Of a stretch of DNA of 64,000 nucleotides, positions 9,113 to 17,900 are shown one piece after another; the stretch's first letter is position 1; each line of letters opens with the position of its first letter. Under the pieces are notes generated by a model. It saw only the letters and a list, made by a program, of their open reading frames with translations. It was not told where the DNA came from and searched no databases. A program made the position numbers and the translations under genes. Origin of the DNA: Sulfidibacter corallicola (lineage in GTDB: Bacteria; Acidobacteriota; Holophagae; Acanthopleuribacterales; Acanthopleuribacteraceae); assembly GCF_017498545.1 (NCBI RefSeq), contig NZ_CP071793.1, forward strand, positions 930,001 to 994,000. Direction: 5' to 3'.

Positions 9113-10800
9113 GTCATCGAGCCGAACCCAACCCGATCGGTGCGGCCGTGCGCGCGTTCCGCCTGACCGCGGCCGCGCTGGATCCGCAACTGGAACGGCG
9201 GTTGGCGCCGTTGCTGGAAGCCGACGATCTCGCGGCCTGGCTTCGCGCCGAATTGCCGTTGCGGATGGGTTCGCCGTTCGATCATCTCGGCCTGACCGTG
9301 CAACGGGAAGCGGGCGCCGACGAGACCTCCGGGGCGGCGCGACGCGCGGACGAGCCCGGCGCGATCGGGGCGCGTGCAGCCACAACCCGCCGTTCCTCGA
9401 TCGAGGAAGGCGGTTCGCGAAAGACCCAACCCGCGCTCGATGGATCGACGGTGAATTCGGCCAAGGCCAGCGACGTGGATCCGGGCCCCGCGAACAGGAC
9501 GGACCCCGGATCCAAGGCGGGCCCGCAGCTCTCCAACGGACGCGATCTGTTCGCCCCATCGGCTCCGCGATCGCCCCGAGCCGGTTTGGCGGCCATGGCG
9601 CAAACCCTGGCGCGCGGCATCGCCCCTTCCACGCGGACGTCCGGGCCGGACACCCAGGTGACGGCACCTTCCGGTCCACATCGGGACTCGTCGCCTTCGG
9701 GACCGCCCGAACGGGTTTCGGCCGAATCACCGGATCTCACGGTGCCCGACGCGAAAACGGCCGTGTCGCCTCCGGCGGGTGGCGGCCTCGGGTTACAATC
9801 CGTGCCCGATCCGCAAACGCACCGCCTGGCGTTCCAGGCACCGTTGGCCCTGTTGGAAGTGTTGGTCGAACGGCTCACCCAGGATTCGGACCGAAGTGTC
9901 GGCGATTTACCGGCCCAACCGCTGCCGTTCCGTTTGGCGGACGCCGGCGAAAGAAGCGCGAAAGGGGACAGGTGCCCGAATCCGCCCGAACCGTCGCTGT
10001 CTCCTGGCGCGGCCTCCGCCACATCCGCGCCCGATGAACCCACGGGCCCGCTTTCGTCGCTGACGCGAGAGCTCATGGGCGGCTACCGCCGTGGGTCCGG
10101 TTCCGGGGGATCGACCGCGAATTTGGTGGAAACCGATTGCGTCGACGCCAAGCGGCATCGCCAAAGCCTCGGCGCGCCGGCGGCTTCCGCGTCGAGGCGC
10201 GACCGATCGAATGAGGACAGCCACCAAAGGGCACATCGATCAGGTGGGCCAGATGGGGACACCCATCAAACAGTGAATCGATCAAACGAGACCGGCCACC
10301 AAACCCCGAAACGCTTCGATGCCCCGCGATTGAATGAGGACAGCCACCCAAAGCGATCCATCCGGTCAAACGAGCACGGCCACCAAAGGGCGCATCGATT
10401 GGAAGGGGACAGCCACCAAAGGGTGCATCGCGACCCGGTTCCGCTCTTCCCCCGGAACCGCGAGCCTGCCAATCCCAATGCCGCCAGGGCTTCCGGGGCC
10501 GAGAACCGATCCCCGAGTGTCGACCGCTTGCATGGCGATGGTGCGGCCCTTTACGCCGAGTCCGCCGGCGCCGATCGGGGACGGCGCGGGCATCCTGAGC
10601 ACCCGACGCCCAACTCGGAAACCGGACCCTTTTCGCTGGGACCGGAGCCCACCGCGAACCCCGCTGCTTCCATCCATCCGCGAGAACCCTTCGCGCACCC
10701 CGCCACGAGAGCCCACCCGCTCGATCCCCACGAAATCGCAGACCAACTCAACGACATCCTGATCGAACAGGCCCGCCGCCACGGGCTCGACATCCATTGA
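9109..10800 (+). CDS. Disordered Pro/Ser/Gly/Arg-rich tail-operon protein with 11-residue repeats
   Basis: The product has 563 residues from a GTG start that overlaps the previous stop (GTGA). Only the first 65 or so residues (AVRAFRLTAAALDPQLERRL) and the last 30 (PHEIADQLNDILIEQARRHGLDIH) look foldable, both as amphipathic helices. The middle is low-complexity and disordered. Residues about 365-445 contain imperfect 11-residue units of the form RSNEDSHQRAH, encoded by roughly 33-bp DNA repeats. No known domain is recognised. Translational coupling to the chaperone gene suggests a morphogenetic, scaffold or linker role. It could also be an extended chaperone domain made by frameshifting. Codon pattern is otherwise like the neighbours. 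Confidence 0.6.
   Translation: MSHRAEPNPIGAAVRAFRLTAAALDPQLERRLAPLLEADDLAAWLRAELPLRMGSPFDHLGLTVQREAGADETSGAARRADEPGAIGARAATTRRSSIEEGGSRKTQPALDGSTVNSAKASDVDPGPANRTDPGSKAGPQLSNGRDLFAPSAPRSPRAGLAAMAQTLARGIAPSTRTSGPDTQVTAPSGPHRDSSPSGPPERVSAESPDLTVPDAKTAVSPPAGGGLGLQSVPDPQTHRLAFQAPLALLEVLVERLTQDSDRSVGDLPAQPLPFRLADAGERSAKGDRCPNPPEPSLSPGAASATSAPDEPTGPLSSLTRELMGGYRRGSGSGGSTANLVETDCVDAKRHRQSLGAPAASASRRDRSNEDSHQRAHRSGGPDGDTHQTVNRSNETGHQTPKRFDAPRLNEDSHPKRSIRSNEHGHQRAHRLEGDSHQRVHRDPVPLFPRNREPANPNAARASGAENRSPSVDRLHGDGAALYAESAGADRGRRGHPEHPTPNSETGPFSLGPEPTANPAASIHPREPFAHPATRAHPLDPHEIADQLNDILIEQARRHGLDIH
10201..10436 (+). repeat. Intragenic ~33-bp imperfect tandem repeats
   Basis: About six degenerate units share the core GAGGACAGCCACCAAAGGG followed by a GCAT-CGAT junction. 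Unit lengths vary (33, 42, 48, 36, 34, 33 bp or so) but the downstream frame is kept. The core resembles the GGGGACAGCCACC type of dispersed palindromic sequence rather than ordinary coding drift, so insertion and domestication of a non-coding repeat is possible. Confidence 0.6.
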
Positions 10801-10827
10801 GCCTCGATCGGCGAGCACGGTAGCGCC

Positions 10828-11427
10828 ATGAACGTCAAACCCCTTCTCGACAACTGGGAAATCCCGCGCATCTCGCGGATCGAAACGCTCGAACACCGAC
10901 ACTTCGCCGAATTTCCGGTTCCGGGCCGGATCGGCAGCCTGTTTCAAGACCTGGATACCGCCCCGACCGGCATTCTGATCGAGGGCAGTCTCTACGGCGA
11001 CGAAGCGCGCGACACCTTTTTGGAATCGCTGCGCGAGAAATACAAGGCGGGTGAGCCGATGACCTTCGTGGCCGATATCCTCACCGCAACGGAAGTCCAG
11101 TACGTGGTGGTGACGCGGCTGCACATGTGCGAAAGCAGCGCCGACCCGGATGTGATCCACTACCGAATCCACCTGCACGAAAGCCCGCCCCCGCCGCCCG
11201 ACCCGGATCCCTTCGGCGATCTCGATCTGGGCTTGTTGGACCTGGCCGGCGACTTCCTCGACAGTCTCTCGGGCGCGCTCGACCTCCTCGACGGGCTCGG
11301 CTCGATCCCCGACATCGGCGATCCCACGCCGCCGCTGACCCAAGCCGTGGACGGTATCACGAACGCCACCAGTGGCTTGGGCGACGCGCTCGAACCCTTC
11401 AAGACAATCTTCGGCAGCGATACCTGA
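10828..11427 (+). CDS. Small baseplate/adaptor protein (DNA-circularisation N-terminal-like)
   Basis: The product has 199 residues starting MNVKPLLDNWEIPRISRIE. Residues 1-120 show a compact alpha/beta layout with ILIEGSLYGDEARDTFLESL, a helix-turn and VQYVVVTRLHMCESS, then HYRIHLHE. This recalls the N-terminal domain of Mu gp43-type 'DNA circularisation' proteins, which are tail-hub adaptors. The rest is a proline hinge (HESPPPPPDPDPFGDL) and a Leu/Asp-rich amphipathic tail resembling the next protein. Its place between chaperone and hub genes fits an adaptor between tape measure and baseplate. Function is inferred from context; the family match is tentative. Confidence 0.55.
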   Translation: MNVKPLLDNWEIPRISRIETLEHRHFAEFPVPGRIGSLFQDLDTAPTGILIEGSLYGDEARDTFLESLREKYKAGEPMTFVADILTATEVQYVVVTRLHMCESSADPDVIHYRIHLHESPPPPPDPDPFGDLDLGLLDLAGDFLDSLSGALDLLDGLGSIPDIGDPTPPLTQAVDGITNATSGLGDALEPFKTIFGSDT

Positions 11428-11444
11428 CCGGAACGGAAACCACC

Positions 11445-14400
11445 ATGCCTGACGGATCCATTCACGCCCAAATCGAAACCCTGGAAACCGCGTTTGGCGG
11501 CATCATCGCATTGCGCGGGGAAGCCGGGGCGAACGGGACGGGCGGCACGGGCCTGCAAGGTGCCGCGAGCCTGACGGTGGGCGGCCCGACGAACAGCGTG
11601 GCCACGATCGAAGTTCAATTCGAGGGGCAATCCGGCCAGTTGCTGAACTTCAACCCCAGCGAGGCGATCGCACAAATCCAGACGCTGTACGAAGCCCTCG
11701 AAGACGGCTTCCAGGTGGAAGACCTGGCCGTGTTCGCGGGCTTCCTGGAACGGCTCGATGTGGCGCAGGGCGCCTTCGCCGGTGATTGGCTCGATGACAT
11801 TCAGCGCCTGCTGACGACGATTCAAACGATTTCCCAGGGCATCCCCCAAAACCGGGCCTCGGTGTTCGCCTCGCTCCTGGACCAGATCCTCGGTGCCCTG
11901 GCCAAGCTGGGCGGTGAAGACGCGCAGGTCATCATCAGTTGGATGCGCGCCCTGGAACTCCAGGTCCGCGAAATCCTGCCACTCATCGTCGAAGGTCAAT
12001 CGTCCCCGGATCCCGCGGCCTTCCTGGTCGCGGTGCTGCAGCGGGCGGCCAACCAGATCTTCGAGATGTTCGGGCTCAGCCCCGTGCGCCACTTCTTCCA
12101 AGCTGTCGAGAGCTATCCGGACAGCGTGCTGCCGCAAGCCGGCCTGACCGACCTGGGCTCGGTCATCGGCGAGTTGGATCTGATCTACGTGGACCTGAAC
12201 GGCGCGCTCGCGGGAGACGACGCCGGCTTCCGCGACGCGGTCCTGGCGGGACAGGATCGCGTCCTCGCCCTGCAGCGCACCTTGCGTCCCTTCATGAGCG
12301 TCCTCTTGGGCATCACCCGCTCGCCGATCTTCCAACCCGGTGGCCTGGAGGCCTGGCTGCGCGAGCTCTTCGAACAGGGCGAAAGTGTCGCCGTCACCGA
12401 GGCCCGCAACATCGAGAGCCCCTACGACGCCCTGCTGGACCGCATCGACGAAGCCATCGCGGACATCGACCTGAGCGTCGTGCGCACGGAAGTGCTGGGT
12501 TTCTTCGAGTCGACCCGCGACGCGCTGGCCGAGGCCCAAATCGACACCGTGGGCGACCAGCTCCTGGCCAGCCTTGGGGAGATCGATCGAGCGGTGATCG
12601 ATTTGCAGGACCAGATTTCCGATCTGATCGAGCAGGCCGGCGGCGCCTTCGACTCCCTGCTGGCCCAACTGCGCGAGGCGTTGAGCGCCCTGGGCAGCTT
12701 CGACGACGCGGGCACCTTCCACTTCAATTTCGAGAATGGCCTGCGCGATACCCTGAACCAGGCGAAGGTGGCGATCGGCGGCGACCCCAACAGCCCCGAT
12801 TCGCCCAGCCTCGCCGGCATGCTGCACGATTTCCAAAGCGGGATCGACAGCTTCCTGCAGTCTCTGGACGAGCTGCTGACGCCGGTGGGCGAGACGGTGG
12901 ACGGCGCCGTCACCACGGCGGTCCAGGGGGTCCAGGACTTCGCCGACTTCATGGATGGCCTGCAGATCGGCGATTTGATGGAGGCCCTGCGCGCCAAGGT
13001 CGACGAAATCCTCGACACGCTGCTGCCGATCGATTTTTCGGTGGTGGTCGACCCGATCGTCACCGAGCTGAAGAGCAACTCGGATAAACTCGGCAAGGTC
13101 AACGCCGATGAACTCAACGACATGTTGCGCGCCGCCCTGGCCGCGGCACTCGACGTCATCATCGACATCGATTTCACCGTCACCATCTCGCAACCGCTCG
13201 AAGACCAGTTCGCCGAGGTGCGCGCGGTCCCGGCCGCGGCCATCGAGGAGCTGCAGCGCCGTTACGAGGAGGCCCTCGAAAAGCTGGAGGAGTTGGGGCC
13301 CGAACGCCTGGTGGAGGCCCTGCTCCAGGCGTTCGACGTGATCGAGCAGGTCGTGTCCCAACTGGATATTTCGCAACTGTTCGCCCCGCTCGACGAAATC
13401 CACCAACGATTCCTGATGGAGCCCCTGCAGGCCCTCGGCCCCGATGCGTTGCTGCAACCCCTGGTGGCGGGTTTCCAGCGGGCGATCGCCCCGCTGGACG
13501 CCTTGCAGGGCGCCCAGCTTGTGGCGCCGCTCGACGACGCCCTCTCCCAGTTCAAGGACCAGATTCGCGACTTCGACATCGAAGCGCCGATCCGCGAGCT
13601 TTCCGATTCGCTGGAGCAGGTCAAGACCGATCTGCGCGAGATCCGGCCCTCCGAACTGTTGGACGGCCTCATGGCCGATTGGGACCGGTTGGTCGCCGAG
13701 ATCGATCGCTTCCGTCCGAGCGTGGTGTTCGAGCCGGTGACCCAAATGGCGCAGCCGCTGCTGGACCTGGTGGAAACGGTGCAGGAGGAGACCGTCGAGG
13801 CCATTCACGGGCTGTTCGCGGAGCCGCTTTCCCTGCTCGCCAAACTGGAGCCCCAGGAATTGCGGGCGCTGGTGATCGCCAAGATCGAGGCCGTCGAAGC
13901 CGCGGTCGCGACCTTGGATCTGGCCAACGTCCATCAACGTCTGGAAGGCAGTTTCTTCGACGTGAAAACCCAGGTCAGCGCCGGCGGCAGCGATGCCCGT
14001 CTGCAAGCGTTGTCCGTGGTCGACCCCGGCATCTACCTGGGGCCCACGGTGCAGGAGTTGCGCGCGCTTCAGGACGCCTTGGCCGCCGCCAAGACCAACG
14101 TGGCCGCGTTCGATTTGACCGACCTGTACGCCGTCTTCCGCGAAAAAATCGAGGGGCTGCTGCCGCCCTACGCCCAACGCCTGACCGATCCCGAAGCGTT
14201 CAAGGCGCTGATGCGGCGCGCCAACCCGTTGCGGTTCCTCGACGACCTGGACGCGCGCTTCAACGAGATCGTGGACCGGTTGATTCCCGTCGATCCCCGC
14301 GAACTCGCGGCCGAACTGGATGCCACCTACCAGGCCGTGCTCGACCAGGTTGAGGCACTGGGATTTGCGGAAGGCCTCGATCAGGTGCGCACCACGCTGG

Positions 14401-14870
14401 ATCGCATCAAGGGAACGGTCGATTTGATTCGCATCGACTTCGTGGCGGGCGGCATCGACCAGGCGCTCGACGACATTCGCGCTGTCGTATCGGCTCTCGA
14501 TCCCAGTCGCCTGATCGAGGCGCTGAACCCATTGTTCGAAGAAGTCACGGCCGTCGTCGAGAATACCAAACCCTCGGTGCTGTTGGCGGGGTTGCAGGCA
14601 CCCTTCGAGCAGATCCAGCAGATCCTGACCGGGCTCGACCTGCGGGCCCGCCTCGAGGAACCCTTGCGCCAGGCCTGGGAGGCGATTGCGGCGCTGCTCG
14701 CCGACATCGATTTCCGCATCATCCTGAGCCCGGTCGACGAAAAACTGGCCGAACTGCAGGCCGCCTTCCTCGCCGCGTTGCGCGAGGTCGAAACCGAATT
14801 CGACACCATGCTCGGCACCGCCAAGACCGTCGTGGGCGGAGGTGGCGTCTCGGTGTCGATCGCCCTGTGA
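11445..14870 (+). CDS. Giant helical tape-measure-like protein
   Basis: The product has 1141 residues. The start MPDGSIHAQIETLETAF lies 17 bases after the previous stop. The first 70 residues include a Gly/Thr-rich turn region. From about 80 onward the protein is almost wholly amphipathic helix with imperfect repeats of the form LDLxxLxxPLxxxxxxLxxxL (QLDISQLFAPLDEIHQRF, IDFSVVVDPIVTELKS, GLDLRARLEEPLRQAWEA). No transmembrane segment, protease or lysozyme motif is seen. Length, helicity and position between chaperone and hub argue for the tape measure that sets tail length. The absence of the hydrophobic stretches common in tape measures is odd. The apolipoprotein-like repeats could alternatively wrap or decorate the tube. 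Confidence 0.6.
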   Translation: MPDGSIHAQIETLETAFGGIIALRGEAGANGTGGTGLQGAASLTVGGPTNSVATIEVQFEGQSGQLLNFNPSEAIAQIQTLYEALEDGFQVEDLAVFAGFLERLDVAQGAFAGDWLDDIQRLLTTIQTISQGIPQNRASVFASLLDQILGALAKLGGEDAQVIISWMRALELQVREILPLIVEGQSSPDPAAFLVAVLQRAANQIFEMFGLSPVRHFFQAVESYPDSVLPQAGLTDLGSVIGELDLIYVDLNGALAGDDAGFRDAVLAGQDRVLALQRTLRPFMSVLLGITRSPIFQPGGLEAWLRELFEQGESVAVTEARNIESPYDALLDRIDEAIADIDLSVVRTEVLGFFESTRDALAEAQIDTVGDQLLASLGEIDRAVIDLQDQISDLIEQAGGAFDSLLAQLREALSALGSFDDAGTFHFNFENGLRDTLNQAKVAIGGDPNSPDSPSLAGMLHDFQSGIDSFLQSLDELLTPVGETVDGAVTTAVQGVQDFADFMDGLQIGDLMEALRAKVDEILDTLLPIDFSVVVDPIVTELKSNSDKLGKVNADELNDMLRAALAAALDVIIDIDFTVTISQPLEDQFAEVRAVPAAAIEELQRRYEEALEKLEELGPERLVEALLQAFDVIEQVVSQLDISQLFAPLDEIHQRFLMEPLQALGPDALLQPLVAGFQRAIAPLDALQGAQLVAPLDDALSQFKDQIRDFDIEAPIRELSDSLEQVKTDLREIRPSELLDGLMADWDRLVAEIDRFRPSVVFEPVTQMAQPLLDLVETVQEETVEAIHGLFAEPLSLLAKLEPQELRALVIAKIEAVEAAVATLDLANVHQRLEGSFFDVKTQVSAGGSDARLQALSVVDPGIYLGPTVQELRALQDALAAAKTNVAAFDLTDLYAVFREKIEGLLPPYAQRLTDPEAFKALMRRANPLRFLDDLDARFNEIVDRLIPVDPRELAAELDATYQAVLDQVEALGFAEGLDQVRTTLDRIKGTVDLIRIDFVAGGIDQALDDIRAVVSALDPSRLIEALNPLFEEVTAVVENTKPSVLLAGLQAPFEQIQQILTGLDLRARLEEPLRQAWEAIAALLADIDFRIILSPVDEKLAELQAAFLAALREVETEFDTMLGTAKTVVGGGGVSVSIAL

Positions 14871-14957
14871 ATCCCGCGTTCCCCGCTCCGGCTCCCCATT
14901 TTCCCGACCTCGTCCTCCACGACCGCCGCCCCGCAACCCACCCTTCGAGATGACTCC

Positions 14958-17900
14958 ATGGAAACAGACGTTCACTTGATAATCGTGACCTTCGATCCCT
15001 CCGCCGGCGAGCGCATTCCCGTGCCCCAGGCCCGGGTGCGCGTGTTCCACGACGGCAGTTTCGGCAATCCCGAAATCAGCGGCGGCGCCCATACCACCGA
15101 CGCCCAGGGCCTGGTGACGGTGCCGATTACCCATGAAGAGGGCGGGGAAGGCGATCTGATTCCCTATTTCGAAATCGAGCTGGACGAGGCCGATCGCAGC
15201 CTGGGCACCCAGCGCGGCGCGGACCTGGTGCTGCCCGCGATCTGGGCGACGACCCACCACTACGGCGATCCCGTACCGCTGATCGCCGAACACGCCGACC
15301 CCGCCAACCCGTTCGTCATCCACATCGGCCTGGAAGCGGAACTGCGCCTGTCGTACGCCGACTTCCACCCTTCGGGCCTGCGCAACCCGATGGCGCTGCC
15401 GGAAGACTGCGGCCGGCTGCGGCTGGTGGACGTGGACTCGCCCGGGGTGTTCCAGATTTTCAACCCGGACGATGGACTGAGCGGTTTCGGTCGCGACGGC
15501 CTGGGTCAGGTCATCGAAGTCGGCGACGTGGACGGGGCATTGCCGTTTTTCGACGAATGGCCCACCACCTACCACGCCTGGGATTCGATCGCGGTGGGCT
15601 CGATCGCCATCGACGACCTGGCGCCGATCGTCGATCCACCCGGCTTGCCGGTCGGCAACCTGGGTGGCGGGAGCTACGGCCAAGTGGGACCGCTGGGTTC
15701 CCACCACGAGGGGTTCGTGTTGCTGTGCGACGACAACCAAGTCCACCGCTTCTATCCCGACGGGACCTATTTCGAAACCCTGGGCGATCCGCGCAACCAA
15801 AATTTCGTGCAGCCCGCGGGCCTGGCGCCGGACGGCCACGGGAACGTGTTTCTCAGCGATCGCGGCGGCAACTTCCTGTCGATCTACGTGCCCCAGATGC
15901 GCTACAACCCTCTGGGTGGCCTGTTCAGTATCGACAGTGTCGTCAGTGTGATGGGCACCGGCGGCTTCATTCTCAGCCAGCCGGCGGGCATGGCCGTGCT
16001 GCCCCATCCCGACCTGGAGGGCACCGAGCTTCTGTTGGTGGCCAACAGCGGATTGGGCGAAATCCTGGTGTTCGAGGTGGTCATCACCAGCGCAGTTCCG
16101 AAGGCGCGACTCTTTGCCGAATCGCCGCGGGTCGAGCTGCATTTCAAGACGCGCTTCGGCAGTCAGGGCAATGGTCCCGACCAGTTCCAGCAGCCGCTGG
16201 ACGTGGCGGTCGATGCCGCGAACAACATCTGGGTGGCCGACCCGGGCCTGAACCGCGTTTCCCACTGGACCTACGACCGCGCCAACGATTCCTTCGATCC
16301 CCAGGGCCTGGTGGGCAAACCCGACTTCTCGGCCGGATCCGGTTCGGGCGAATTCGATCAACCCGTGGCCGTGGTCGTCGACGTCACGCGCCACTTTCTC
16401 TACGTGGCCGACAAGGACAACCACCGAATCGTGCGGCTCGATTCGCGAAGCGGCACCGAACTGAAGACCTGGATCCCCCAAATCGACGGTGCCGACGTGA
16501 CGCCGGTCGGCTTGGCGATGGACCCGCGCGGCCGCATCACGGTGGCCGACGAGAACGCCGGACGGGTGTTGCACGCCGAGGTCTTCGACGCCGACGGCTC
16601 GGCCCGCACCGGAGCCGACGACCCGCGCCCGCTGGGCGAGCCCTGGCACGACCGCACCCACCCGACCCACATGCAGGCGCCGGCCTACGTCATGCTGGAC
16701 GGCGAGCAACGCCTGTGGGTCAGCGATACCGGCAATCGACGGGTGCTGCGCTTCAGCCGCAACGCCAACCGGGTGCTGGAACTCGAAGCCGGCGCCACTT
16801 TGACCCATCCCGACCTGAGAACCCCGGTGGGCCTGGCCCTCGCCAGTGACGGCACCCTGTGCGTAGCCGATCGCGATCGCCACGTGGTGCGGCTGTTCCA
16901 GGGCGGTGCGCCGACGGTCCTGATCGGGGTGGACGGCACCAGCGGCAACGACGACGCCCACTTGGACGGCCCCCATGGGCTGGCCATCCGGAACGACGAT
17001 GCCGGCGAGGCGCTGTACATCGCCGACACCGAGAACAACCGCATCCAGGTGTTCTCGCTTGCCGGCGTCTTCCAAAAAACGCTGGATCCGCCGCCGCAGA
17101 CGTTCGAGAGACCCCACGACCTGGTTTTCGATGACGCGGGTTTTCTCTACATCACCAACACCCTTCAGCAGGAGATCGTGCGTTACGACGCCAGCGATGC
17201 CTACCTGGGCGCGATTCGTCTCGATCAGTTCAGCGAGACGCTGCAACACCCGATCGGCATCTCGGTCGACCACGATCAAAGGTTGCTGGTGACCGATTCC
17301 ACCCAGGCCAAGGTCTATCGCCTGACTCCCGATCACCAGGTCGGTGCGACCGAATCGCTGACGGCCTATTGGGATTTCGAGAACCTGCTCAACCAGGACC
17401 TGGAGGATCGCCGCATCTACAATCGGGACCTGGAGCTGCAGGTTCGGCCCCATCTACCCTCGCGGGCCGTCGTGGATGCGGAAGGCCTGCTGGCGATCGC
17501 CGACACGGGCCGCCACCGCGTCCGCCTCATGCGTACCTGCACCCGCTGGGTCGGCAACTTCTTCGAGATCGGCCGCCACACCGGCGTCGACAACCTGCCG
17601 GATCTCGAGGTGCGCCTGGAAACTGTCGTCACCTGGCCCGAACTGGAGGTGACCGTTCAGGTCGGCGACGTGAGCATCTTCGACGAGACCCAGACCTACA
17701 CCTCGCCGGAATCGTCCGAATTCCTCGGCGACCGCTACACCCACGAAGCGATCATCTCCGGCGATCGCACCGCCGAGGCCATCAACGTCCTGCGCGTGGT
17801 GCGTGAATTCCAGACCTGGCTGCGGGCGCTCACGGCCGAAGCCAACCCCTTTCACTGGGGGCACCATGTCTCCAACCGACTGTACGTCTTCGATATGATC

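Noticed and set aside
11160..17453. A 2097-codon open frame on the minus strand opposite the tape-measure-like and NHL genes
   Set aside because: High G+C and the codon bias of the plus-strand genes keep the antisense frame open. It has no ribosome site at a sensible start and its composition (Gly, Arg, His, Val, Gln) is not protein-like. The plus-strand genes have clear families.
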